Shown here: one piece after another, positions 1 to 10,734 of the stretch
How the letters are laid out: every line of letters starts with the position of its first letter
Position numbering within the stretch: the stretch's first letter is position 1
Source: Erodium maritimum
Taxonomy: Eukaryota > Streptophyta > Magnoliopsida > Geraniales > Geraniaceae
Assembly: GCA_963921825.1 (NCBI GenBank)
Contig: OY997591.1
Span: forward strand, 50,737,825 to 50,801,824
Direction: 5' to 3'
Length of the DNA stretch: 64,000 nucleotides
The notes under the pieces: model-generated
Seen by the model: only the letters and a program-made list of their open reading frames with translations
Told to the model about the DNA's origin: nothing
The model's database searches: none
Program-made: the position numbers and the translations under genes

Positions 1-480
1 CTCCCATTAGGCATTTCACGTAGCCACTTACTTGATTTATCCTTCAATGAGAAAGGAAAAAGCCGAAGGCGCACTGCATAAGTTGACACTCCATTATACC
101 TGAATGTATCACACAACTCGAGGAACGTTGTTAAGTGTTCCAACGGATCCTCGTGTGCATTCTCATGGAATGGGTCACCTCGCACCCGATTGATAACTGA
201 TGTCTTGATCTCAAATGTCGGGTTCGTGACCGGTGGTGCGACAATGCTGCTTTGAATGCCTCGAAATGATGTAGTTCCATACTCCATTAGTGCCCTTTTC
301 CTAGGTGGTTCCTCTGGAGAAAAAAGGCGGATTAAAGCCAGGAGGGATTGGATTTCGCTCCCTAATTGGGTTCTCATTTCTTGGCTGGATCACATCCCTG
401 TGGTTGCCATCCTAGTTATCTTCATTATCTGAGTGATGACCCGAACCAGAGTGATGACTTGAACCAGAGTGATGACTCAT
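1..480 (-). mobile_element. gag: Ty3/gypsy (Athila/Tat type) gag, 5' part, runs off the window
   Basis: The minus strand encodes the start of a plant Ty3/gypsy capsid polyprotein. Visible hallmarks are an HHSG-rich N-terminus, NPTFEIKTSVI, EDPLEHLTTFLELCDTF and RLRLFPFSLKD, in the order expected for the Athila/Tat gag. It lies just downstream of a primer-binding site and LTR on the same strand (687-2079). Only the 5' end of the element is in the window, so wholeness cannot be judged. At least one break is likely in this short stretch. Treated as a fossil virus-like element. Confidence 0.82.
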
Positions 481-664
481 AGCTTGCTTCCCTTGACGCT
501 TCACGATCCGAGTGTTTCTCTCGACCTCTTCAATATCTGTAGTTAACAAACTCGAAGAGGGGTGAGACCACAATTGCATCAATAAGTTAAATTAAATACA
601 ATAAATAAATAAATAAAATGAAATAGTCTTAACACGAATTAAAAACGTACCAGAGTTTCCTTAG

Positions 665-686
665 TTGCTCCCCGGTAACGACGCCA
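665..686 (-). other. Primer-binding site of the Athila/Tat-type element
   Basis: Read on the minus strand, TGGCGTCGTTACCGGGGA directly follows the LTR end. It closely matches the tRNA-Asp-type primer site that is typical of Athila and Tat elements. It fixes the inner LTR boundary and the element's orientation. Confidence 0.8.
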
Positions 687-2079
687 TGAACTTGACACTC
701 TGAGAATTAACCCTCAGAATGGCACGACAAGCGTACCGGTCGTCAAGTAGTATTCGAGGTTTAGTCCGAGATATCGTACTCAAGGGAGCAATTAGACAAC
801 CACTTTAGTTAATTAACTCGATGGTCAAGCTATTCCTATAATGGTATTTGTTTTTTTTAGAAAATAATAAGTTCATGCAAGTAATGAGAATATATGAATG
901 ATCCGAAAACAAAGCACAAAATCACAGCAGGATTGTAAATCAGAGATAAAAAACGATCTAGGACATTAACGGGGTTCGAATGTGATGAACAACTTAACAG
1001 GGTTCGATATACATTCGCGACTAATATTATTCTAAGGGCAACGAGAATTCTCTCAATGTAGTCCTAACCATCTCTCGATCGTATTAGGACCCTAATATAC
1101 TCAGTCCACCTAATTATCTCTAATCTAGGTGTATAGCGGTATATAGCATTATAATCTATGAATTCCTCTAACTTTCGGGTTTTACTCCTATAGTTATTGC
1201 ACTCGGGTCAGTCTAACCGTATTCCGGCTTAGATTAAAACCCGAGCTATCTAATTCCTTTTTCCTCTCTTAACCTCATTTCTCAATTGTTGGTTAACAAG
1301 ATTAGATCATACATATACATGATCAGGGTAATGTAGCATTACGAACAAAATTAAATAAACACTTTCCTAGATACTAGTTTGACAAATGTACACACGATTA
1401 TGTTAACTCAATTCATCACATCGTTCCCCTAGCCCTAGATCAATATAGGTTCAGTTCATAGCACAAGAATAAGAACAAAGGAGATGAATAAACCACTGAA
1501 ATTCATATTAAACATTAAGTGTAATATAAATATCAAGTTTTGAATCCAATCTACACAAAACCTTTGATGTTCTAATATCTTGCTTTCGATCTTCTCTCCA
1601 AATACTCCAAGCTCCAAAGTGTGTTTTTCTCCCTAATTTCATGATCCCATCAAATCTGACCTAAAGTCTCTTTTATATGACGAGTTAAATTTGATTAAGA
1701 ATGAAAAACGCAACTGGAAATCGCGTTTCTAACGCTTCCACGGTTGCTTGCACGCCGTGCATTTGCCAGTGCATCTTAAGTTGAACGGCAACTTGCACGC
1801 CGTGCAAGTTTCTGGTGCATTTTCTGGCGCCTCCATCCAGAATGCACTGGTTAGATGCACGGCGTGCAACAAATCGGTGCATTTTACTGGCACTTCTGCC
1901 CAACTTCCAATTTCGCTCCCGGATTGCTCCTTTTTGTTCCAAATGCTTGGCGAACCCTGAAATAAGACCAATTACGTCATACGAGAGTAAAATGCATCAA
2001 CTTATACTGACTTGGGACTAAAAAGAACATAAATGTGAGCTAATGACATATAAAATAGATGTATTTTATGTCCACATCA
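687..2079 (-). repeat. 5' LTR of the Athila/Tat-type element, about 1.39 kb
   Basis: On the minus strand the repeat begins TGATGTGGACATAAA at 2079 and ends in CA at 687, directly before the primer-binding site. The partner LTR lies outside the window, so neither target duplication nor age can be measured. Between about 1745 and 1875 it contains three copies of a 13-bp near-palindrome, TGCACG-C/G-CGTGCA, spaced roughly 55-60 bp apart. Confidence 0.72.
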
Positions 2080-2897
2080 ATAGAGTGAAGAGGGAGTGAG
2101 TATGAAATGAGAGAATACGATTGACAAAAAATGAAATTTAGAAGAAAAACAAGTACATACGCATTAGTATTTGATACGATTCTCAACCTAAGACATGTCT
2201 GTTATACACCAACCTATGACCCAAATCTTATAGTCATGGTTATTTTTAATAATCGAGATGGTCTTATTGATAGAAAAACTCAAATGCTCCAAGACGGAGA
2301 GTAAGAACAAAGGTAAACCTCCAAAAAACTTACACAACACTCTAACAACACTATGATAAGAAAAATAAAGAAGAAACATAGAAAGAACCTTCCACGGTCT
2401 AATAAAAGAAGAAAAACCCTTCGTATAAATTTCTCTTATTTCCTCTATTTATGAAACATAGCGGAGGCCTCCTCCAAACATCAAAAACCACTTATTCCTA
2501 GTGGAATGCGCCGTCTCAAAGCAAGCCAAAGACATGATGTTGGATCCGAAGAAACACATCATCCGTCAACGATAGCACAACTGAATAAAGAGCTAAAATC
2601 CGTAGGAGTCAAATATGCTACATTGTAACTAGCACTATTGCCCACCAAACCCGGATGGGTTTTTTCGGCACAATATCGAACTAGATCAATAAAGCTCCCT
2701 GAAATTTTTTCGACGTGACCTAGAGGCTCTCTAGCAGTTCTAAATTTTCCCCTAGATGAACCAAGAAAGAGTTCAGTGCAATAATAGATGATCGATTTCC
2801 TCAAAATCCACCTCGCACGGGGAATAGAGCATTGCATTCAGATCAATCGATACCCCACAAAATTTCAGAAACACTTTTATTGGAGATACATCTTGTG
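2080..2897. other. Unassigned flank, possibly an ancient LINE relic
   Basis: No intact gene is visible. On the minus strand near 2780-2830 a short stretch reads CEVDFEEIDHLLLH, which resembles the zinc-binding domain found after plant LINE reverse transcriptases (zf-RVT), but it is interrupted by stops. It may be the same old sequence as 9050-9274 and 17322-17752, now separated by later insertions. The assignment is weak. Confidence 0.3.
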
Positions 2898-3907
2898 TTT
2901 TTTTTTATCAGCAAAGAAAATTTAAATTAAAACCTCCTTTGAGTTAAAAGAGGAGTTACAAAATAAAACAAAACACCCAAACCCAAAGAGTAGAGCCTAA
3001 CCCATAACAAGCAAGGGGTTACAAAGGATTACAAAGAACTAATCACAACACAAGTACACTATCAGTCCAAAACTACCCACCCAACAACAAAAGAAGGATA
3101 ATGGCCAAACAAGGAGTCCTAAGCTTCATATGAAGTTCAAAACTAAGGCCAACAAATCAAATTTCTTGCTTGCTTGCGACCCAAGGAACAACAGCCGCAA
3201 AAACCAACTCAAATCTTTCTTTCAATCTTGAAGTCCAGTACACAGTAGCAGCACCACAATTAAAAGTTTGAATGTAACACAAGGACCACAAAAGCCGGAA
3301 CAATACCAATGTTGATTTTCTCGCAACATCAATATGAGAATGAGACTTGCAACACAAGGAGGAGAATATGCAGGAAGGTTTCAGTGAAGAAATTGTGGCT
3401 TCAGTTGTGTTGTATTTGAAACCAGTCTAAGTGGAGTATAGCAGCTACAAAAGGCTTGAGGATGCACTCATACTCCATCAAAATCAGCAAACAAGGAAGT
3501 AACTGAATACAAAAGGGAGGTCGGACCTGCAGAAGAAACAAAGGCCAAACTGCACAAATGCCAAACTGGGCCTCCCCTAAAGGTCAGAGGAAATAGAAGC
3601 AAAGAAAAAAACACTCTTAACAACCTAAAAAATTACCCTCAGACAGAGAAAGAGATAAAAAGGGGGAGAGAGGAAAGAAAACTCACACATAGAGCCAAAA
3701 CTGAATAGAGCTAAGAGAAGAAACTTACCAAACTCACACAGTACCCATCCCCCCAAGCCCATCCCAGACCCTAAACCCAAGAGAAAGGAAGAGAGACAGC
3801 AACCACAACACCTTAATGGACCAAGGGGGATAAAACAAGGACAACAACAGATTGCACAAAGTCCACTTGAAGGATCAATTGAGAATAGAGGTGCAACTTA
3901 ATTAACT

Positions 3908-4720
3908 TCAGCAAGAAAACCATAAGGATGAAAACAGATCAGTCCAAAACTCAGATCTACATGAAGAGGATGATGATTCAAGTCCCAACCAAAGCCAATC
4001 TCCAAAAGCTTCTCTGGCTATGATTAGAGAATCATAAGGCCTATGAAGCAATTCTTCTAGCATGGCAGGATTTAGGAGAAAAAAGGCCCAGGAGCTAAAG
4101 GAGAAATAATGTCCAGACTTTTTGAATTTTGCCCATTCCCAAGAGTATGCTTGATTCTGAATTTTGGCAAATAGTTCCTCTGAGGTGAGGAAGGAATTTT
4201 CAAATATGGCTTGATTTCTAGCTAGCCATACCTGCCAGCAAGTAATGTGTAATATGTTTGTCCATGGTATTTTGCAGTAAGAAGGGACCATAGAGCTCCA
4301 GGATGTGAAAAAGTTGTTTGATGCTAGAAGGAGTTGCCCAATGAATTCCCCACCAAGAGAAGATAAGCCCCCAAGTTTTCCAGGCTCTAACACAGTGCAA
4401 CAAGGTATGTGATGTATCCTCCAAATCATTATTGCAGACAAGACAAAGCAATCCTTGTAAAGACAATTTCAAACCTCTAGAATCCAGAAAGCATCTTGTG
4501 GGTATGGCCTCAAGACAAGCAAGCCAACAAAATGCTGACATTTGGGGGGGATTCCAGGGATCCAAAGAGACTTGGTCCAAGGAGCAATCATGGATGTAGA
4601 AGATATTTGATTATCCAAAAGCATATAAAATCTTTTGACTGTGAATCCTTTTGGATCACCCACCCAAGTTAATAAATCTAGTTGTTGGGTTAATATAGCT
4701 CCAGAAAGAATGAGATTCAA
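3908..4720 (-). pseudogene. LINE zf-RVT region (C-terminal part)
   Basis: Overlapping open stretches on the minus strand encode the zinc-binding region that follows plant LINE reverse transcriptases. The motif CLVCNNDLEDTSHTLLHC gives the C-x2-C ... H-x4-C pattern, with tryptophan-rich sequence before it (SLDPWNPPQMSAFCWLACL). The reading frame changes at least twice across the region, so it is not translatable as one piece. No RNase H domain follows it, unlike the LINE at 29590-32598. Confidence 0.8.
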
Positions 4721-5142
4721 TGCAATAAGATCTGATTCAGCTCTCCCTCTAGGGGTTCTTCTAAAGACCAGCTCCTACTCACCCTCTAAACAGGCCTGAG
4801 CAACTACCATCTTCTTATTCATAGATATGGAATGCAATCTTGGGAATAGAGTTTTGAATGAGGCATCTCCCCACCAAATGTCAGTCCAGAATAGGGCTGT
4901 ATCTCCTTTTCCAATTTTCCAGGACAAACCTCTAATACCAAATAGATTTTGGAAGGCTGGATCAGCGTTAATGGCCAAAATATGATGCATAAAACTAGAG
5001 CTTCCTATTTCTGAGAAGGAAGTGAGGTCCCAATCTGTAACACTGCAGCCATATTTACTGCAAATTACCCTTTTCTAGAGAGAATTAACATCCAGTGCAA
5101 ACCTCCACCACCACTTGGCAAGGAGGGCTATATTCATTCTGG

Positions 5143-6345
5143 CTAGATTTTTAATACCAAGGCCTCCATCCTTCTTTGGCCTACACACATTGTTCCATTT
5201 AACTTTGCAGAAAGCTCTAGGGGTAGATGTACCATGCCATAAAATCTCATTTGCCAAGACTCCATTTCTTTCAAGACTTTCGTTGGAGCCTTTATAACTG
5301 AGAATAAATATAGTGGGAGTGCACTCAAGGTTGATTCGATAAGAGTTATTCTCCCCCCTAGTGGTAGGAGTTTTGCCTCCCATAGTCCTAGTGCATTTTT
5401 GAATTTCTGAAAAATCATGTCCCAGGTTTTGATCTTTTTAGGATTTGCTCCTAAGGGAAACCCAAGATGAGTAATTGGTAATTTTCCAGAAGCACAGTCC
5501 AGGGTCTGTAATATAGAATGATCCTCATCTTCCTCAAGGTTCATTAGAATGGCTATAGATTTATCATAATTCACTTCTAACCCAGAAGATACCTTGAACA
5601 TTGTTAATGCTAACTTGAGGCACATAGCACCCTCATCAGAGGCTTGGATAAAGAAGATAGTGTCATCTACAAATTGTAGATGGGAGATTGTTGGGCCAAC
5701 TTGATTAAAGTGAATGCCTTTAAAGAGGCCTTGCTGTAGACTGGCCTTTATAATCTGGTTTAGACCCTCAGCTGCAATTACAAACAATAATGGAGAAAGA
5801 GCACATCCTTGTCTAAATCCTCTGGATAATTGGAAGTCGGGACTTGGTGATCCATTGACTAGAATTGAGACATTTTCCCTGAGACATGAAATTATCCAAA
5901 ACTTCCATTTCCTACCAAACCCCATCCTGGTCATTATTTTCATGAGATAACTCCAGCTAACATTGTCAAAGGCTTTCTCAAAGTCTGCTTTAAATATAAT
6001 GGCCTTTTGCTTTACAGATTTGATGTAGTCCACAACCTTAAAAGCTATAAGAATCCCATCAATAATCTTTCTTTGTTGTATAAAACCATATTGTTCCTCC
6101 CTTACAATATAGCTGATAACCTGTTTGAGTCTGGAAGATAGAAGTTTGGATAGAATTTTGTATGCTCCACCCATAAGACTTATAGGCCTATAGTCATCAA
6201 ATGTCAATGGGGCTTTGTTTTTTGGAATCAAGGTAAGGGAAGAAGAATTTAAGCCTTTTCCAAGCTGGCCAGTGTGATAGAAGCTGTAGATAAAATTCAA
6301 GAGGTCTTCCTTTATAATTGTCCAGCATACTTGGAAGAATTTCAA
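5143..6345 (-). pseudogene. LINE reverse transcriptase domain
   Basis: This is the longest open stretch of the LINE, 400 codons. It contains the reverse transcriptase palm motifs in order: YRPISLMGGAYKILSKLL, motif A FKADFEKAFDNVSW with its catalytic Asp, motif B RGFRQGCALSPLLF, and motif C FVDD in place of the usual FADD. A thumb region with LPLGGRITLIESTLSALP follows. In life it would copy the element RNA at the nicked target in the nucleus. The catalytic aspartates are kept, but flanking frames are broken, so the whole protein cannot be made. Confidence 0.92.
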
Positions 6346-6892
6346 GGTAAAGCCATCAGGGCATGTTGCTTTTTCAGCACTACATGTCGTTACTACCTAT
6401 AGGATTTCATCCTCAGAGAAAGGAGCTTCTAACCAGTTAGATTGGTTTGTAGACAGAGTTGAGAAAGGCAACTCATCTAGAGATACATCTGAATTCTTGT
6501 CTGCAGTAAATCTTTGAGCAAAATGCTCAGCAACAACCTCTTTTATTTCTTGAGGAGAGGAAAGGAGTCTGTCCTTAAACCAGACTAATTGATCTTCTTC
6601 CCAGCTCCTTTAAAGTTAGCCACCATGTGATAGTATCTTGAACCTTTATCACCCTCATCAAACCACTTTTTCCTAGCCTTTTGACTCCACAACTTTGATA
6701 GCTGCTTATATTTCTGGATCAAGATAGCCTTAAGCTCTCCTCTATTTGCACATTCCGCTGAAGTAAGAGGCCTTAATTCCACAAGAGAGTCAAGTTTATC
6801 AATGGAGTTTGTTAATACAGAAATAAGAGTTTCCAGATGGCCAAATACTTCCAAGTTCCATTTTTTTAGATCAGCTTTAAACAACTTGAGCT

Positions 6893-7600
6893 TCATCCAT
6901 AGCACATAATGAGGTTGGCCAAGTTTTTATAGGATGACCAGAATCCTTGAACTGCTTCAAAAAATTTGGGATCCTCTGTCCATATATTTAGGAACTTAAA
7001 GGGTCTAGGACCCCAATCCATCAGATTATCAAATAAAATTAAGGACATATGATATGAGATTGATCTAGGAAGACAACCTTGGGATAAATTGTTGAACTTG
7101 GCCAGAAAATCCTGGGAGATGAGGTACCTGTTTAATCTAGAGGCTCTAGATTCAGGGCCAAACCAGGTGTATTGTCCACCATTTAAAGGTAGATTGATCA
7201 GTCTTGTATTGAGAATAAATTCTTGGAATAGCCTCATATCTGATCCACTTGACCTCTGAAAAGATCTTTCAATCACTGAGAAGACCACATTAAAATCTCC
7301 ACCCAATAATAAAAGAATATAAGAGGGGAGAGCCTTGATCAAGACCTCCAAATCAACCCATAACATTTTCCTCTCTGCAGTTGTAGAAGGGGCATATATA
7401 TATTTATGATGCAGCATTGAGTATTGCATTTGACTAACTTGCCATGCCAGATTAAAGCCCCTTTTTTTCCTCAGAATAGATAAAAGAGAATTCACTTGAA
7501 TTCCATAAGGAGATTAAACCTCCAGAAGTATCTACACCATCTATATGACAAGAAACCCAGCCCCAAGGAAGGCCAATGCTTCTGAGAAAATTGACTGGGA
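6893..7600 (-). pseudogene. LINE APE-type endonuclease domain
   Basis: The minus strand encodes the later part of an apurinic-type endonuclease: GGDFNVVFSVIERS, LPLNGGQYTWFG and then SYHMSLILFD. The last motif normally reads S-D-H, so the acidic residue next to the catalytic His is replaced by Tyr. In active LINEs this domain nicks target DNA. The region before codon 1 of the open stretch (7496-7600) holds more of the same domain in another frame. Confidence 0.82.
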
Positions 7601-9050
7601 AATTATCAAGCTTTGATTCTTGAATGAGAATAAAGCAAGGGGCTTGCTAGGATATCAAGGAACTGATACTTCTCCTCTTCTGTTGAGAGGAGATTCCTCT
7701 CATATTCCATGAGAGGAATTTCATGCTTCTTATAGAGTGTGAGTAAAGTTGGATCCTTTGTCCAACTTGATCTCAGAATCTGACTCTTTTTCCAAATCTA
7801 CAAACTCATCTTCTGATCCCCCTTCAAAGTCCACTGAATGATTTTTGTAGTCTACAAGATCATTGATCTGATTTAAGATGATATGATTTTTGCTATTGTA
7901 TCTTCTAAGAAATTTCTTCTTTTTTTTGAGCTGGGCAGGAGAATGAACAGTATCTGGAGCAATAGTTGAGCCTGCAATCTTGAGTTTTGACCTAGTGTTG
8001 TAAGCATGAGGAGGTGTGCTTTTGATTCCTTTTTTCTTCTTGTGGCTAACCTTATAATTCAGAGGAGGAGATGATTTTCTCAGCCCTAGGAAGTCTGCAT
8101 CCTCATTAACATGGAGTTGCTCAATTTGATTTTGGAGGGAAAATTGAAGTTCTGATTGAGCCTTCCCACTTAACAGGTTGTCAAGGCCCACCAGATCCTT
8201 TGATGTGGAAGCAAAGAGACCAATATCCTCTTCTATGTAAGATGTAGTCAAGGATTTTTTGTAATTCATATAGCTTTCTCCTTGAGCGTCACCCTTCATT
8301 AAATGCTCATCAACCTCTGTCCTTGTTTGCAATATAATAAGAGAATGTGATTTGGTAGGGTCCAGGATATTAGCATTGTCCTCAAGATTAAGAGAGAAGC
8401 CAGTAGATGCATCCTTTAAGCTTAGAAAAGTGAGTGGGATGATAGGACTAATGATCTGAGAGGATGGAGCATAAACCTTTTGATTTGAAAATTGAGTTTC
8501 AAATTCTGAAGAGGCAATCTGAATAGAATCTGCAGGAGGTTCTAAGTTGACCAAGGGAGATATTGGGGTTGAAACTTTAGGTGTAGAAACCAGAACTGTA
8601 GAGATTGGAGCTGGTTCAGTAGCTTGGTTTTGAATTGCATCAGAATCAAATGTGTCTTGCACAACTTGTTCCTCTAATATTGGGGAGAGAGCAGGTCTTG
8701 TCTCAACAACCTGAAGAGAAGACTGAAGAAGAGACTGTTGTAAACCAACCTCATTTAAAGCCTTGGATTGCAGAGGAATGTTTGTTGGTGGAATAAATGA
8801 TGTCTACTGCACCAAAGAAAGTAATTGATTTTCCTTGTCCAAAGGTTCTAAGCCAACCAAAACTGAATTCCCAGGGATCAACTCATTGTCCTTATCCAAG
8901 TTGTCGTCCAGATAAAGGCACTTATCTACGGAGGGATCCCCAATAAACAAAGTACTCGTGTCCACTGATACTCTAGTCGATTCTCCTGATGAGTCAATTC
9001 CTTGTAAGCTTTGGCAATCGAGAAGCTCGTTGGAGACGAGGAACATATAA

Positions 9051-9274
9051 GCTTGCCATACCGAGTATGTGAAACTGGGTATAGGTCATGACATCAAACA
9101 TTTCAACCAACTTATCTTCTTCCTATACCCATAATTCCTTATGACACTCCAAGATTCTACAAGAACATGTTCAATATGATTGACCTTACCATGCTTATGC
9201 ACGCAGAGATTAAAAAGCCTCTTGTGATGAATACATAACCGTTAATTTTCCACCCAAAGACATCCCCAGAAATC
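9051..9274. other. Unassigned segment between LINE and Copia
   Basis: This short stretch lies between the LINE 5' end and the Copia 5' LTR. The minus strand shows a weak, stop-broken resemblance to LINE zf-RVT sequence (CVHKHGKVNHIEHVLVESW). It probably continues across the Copia insertion into 17322-17752. Confidence 0.3.
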
Positions 9275-9612
9275 GGTTAGGGTTTGGTGGAGACTTTCTA
9301 TTAGTTTTAAAAAAGCTTCACTCTTCCTAACATGTTTAGGTAAAAGGTTTAGGTAGGTAATTAGAAGATATAACCTAATAGGATTAGGAAACCTAATTCC
9401 TACCTATTTACCCATTGTCTTCTCCTATAAATACCATGTACTTGTAAACCCAAAACTATTCGTTCATATTAAGAGAAATAAGAAGAGAGTAGTGAGGCCG
9501 TGGACGTAGACAAACTACCGAACCACGTAAATTCTTGTGTTCTTGTGTGGTTGCTAATTTTCTCTTGGCTTCTTTTTACTTGAACATTGTTCCACGTTGT
9601 TATACCCCAACA
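9275..9612 (+). repeat. Copia 5' LTR
   Basis: This 338-bp repeat starts GGTTAGGGTTTGG (the partner starts TGTTAGGG) and ends TACCCCAACA. A primer-site-like stretch, TAGTATCAAA, follows directly, as expected for initiator-tRNA-Met priming in Copia elements. Confidence 0.9.
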
Positions 9613-9815
9613 ACTAGTATCAAATCTCGGTTCGTGGCAAGTGGGAGCAATGAAAGAAGATGATAAAGTTTGATGGGAAAGATTTTGGGTTCTGAAAGAT
9701 GCAAATTGAGGATTATCTGTACCAAAAGAAGCTACAAGAACCCTTGTTAGAGACAAAACCAAAGAAGCTAAGTTCGGCCGATTGGCAGTTGCTAGATCGA
9801 TAAGCACTTGGTGCG

Positions 9816-10330
9816 GTGAGGTTGACATTAACGATTAATGTTGCCTATAACTTCATGAAGGAGACGAATTCCTACAGAATGATAAAGACGTTATCAAATA
9901 TGTACGAAAAATCTTCTGCATCAAACAAGGTATATTTGATTCACCAATTAGTTAATGCGAAGATGAGGGAAGGTGCTAGTGTTATCGATCATGTGAACGA
10001 ATTTAATATGGTATTATTCAGATTAGTGTTAGTGGACATTAAATTCAAAGATGAGGTACAAGCCTTGTTGTTGTTGTCTTCGTTACCTGATAGTTGGTCA
10101 GGAACCGTCACAACAGTTAGTAGTTCATCTAGATCTACTAAGTTGTCGTTGAAGGGGATAAGGGACTTGATTCTCAAAGAAGATATTCGTAGAAGGAATC
10201 TCGCAGAATCGTCAGGCTTCATGTTGAACATTGACGGAAGAGGTAGGAATTCTAAAAGAGGGAAGAACAAAGGGCGAGGTATCTCGAAGTCCAGGAGGAG
10301 AGAAAATCTAAAAGCAAAGCAGATGTGAGT
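9816..10330 (+). mobile_element. gag: Copia gag region
   Basis: A 170-codon open stretch carries the plant Copia gag fold (UBN2/retrotran_gag type), with SNMYEKSSASNKVYLIHQL, LSSLPDSWSG and LILKEDIRRRNL. A zinc-knuckle-like segment follows (near 10340-10390), and then a protease active-site segment with D-S-G-A (near 10480-10510). These are parts of a broken fossil element. Confidence 0.88.
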
Positions 10331-10734
10331 AGCTATAATTGTCAACAAACTAGCCACTCCAAGAATCAATGCACGAACCCGAAGAAAGAGAGAAAGGAGA
10401 ACAACTCGGTGAATGCGGTAGAGGAATTTGAAGATGACGCTTTAATATGTTGTGTAGAGAGCTCGTTTTAGTTATGGATCATGGATTCAGGTGCTTCTTT
10501 CCATACTACCCATTATAAATATATGCTAGCGAACTTTAGACCTATAAAACATATTGTTCATTTAGGTAATGATCAAACAAAAGAAATTGCATGCATAAGA
10601 GATGTGAATCTCAAAACTCTTATGGGTACAATTTGGACATAAAATATGTAAGGTATATTCCTACCATAAGGAGAATGTTGATCTCCATAAGTCACATGGA
10701 TAGTTTAGGATACGTTGTAACCTTTGAGGACGAC

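Larger units (their letters stand above)
2898..9050 (-). mobile_element. L1-type LINE, 5'-truncated, degenerate
   Basis: A non-LTR retrotransposon on the minus strand. Its 3' end at 2898 has a short A-tail (T-run on the plus strand) preceded by TTTGCTGATA. From 5' to 3': a linker region (7730-9046), an APE-type endonuclease (about 6900-7600), a reverse transcriptase (5143-6345) and a zf-RVT zinc region (about 3908-4720). The DUF4283 and zinc-knuckle part seen at the start of full plant L1 proteins is missing, which fits 5' truncation near 9050. About eight to ten stops or frameshifts separate the open pieces, for example a stop at 8804. No clear target-site duplication was found. Confidence 0.9.
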
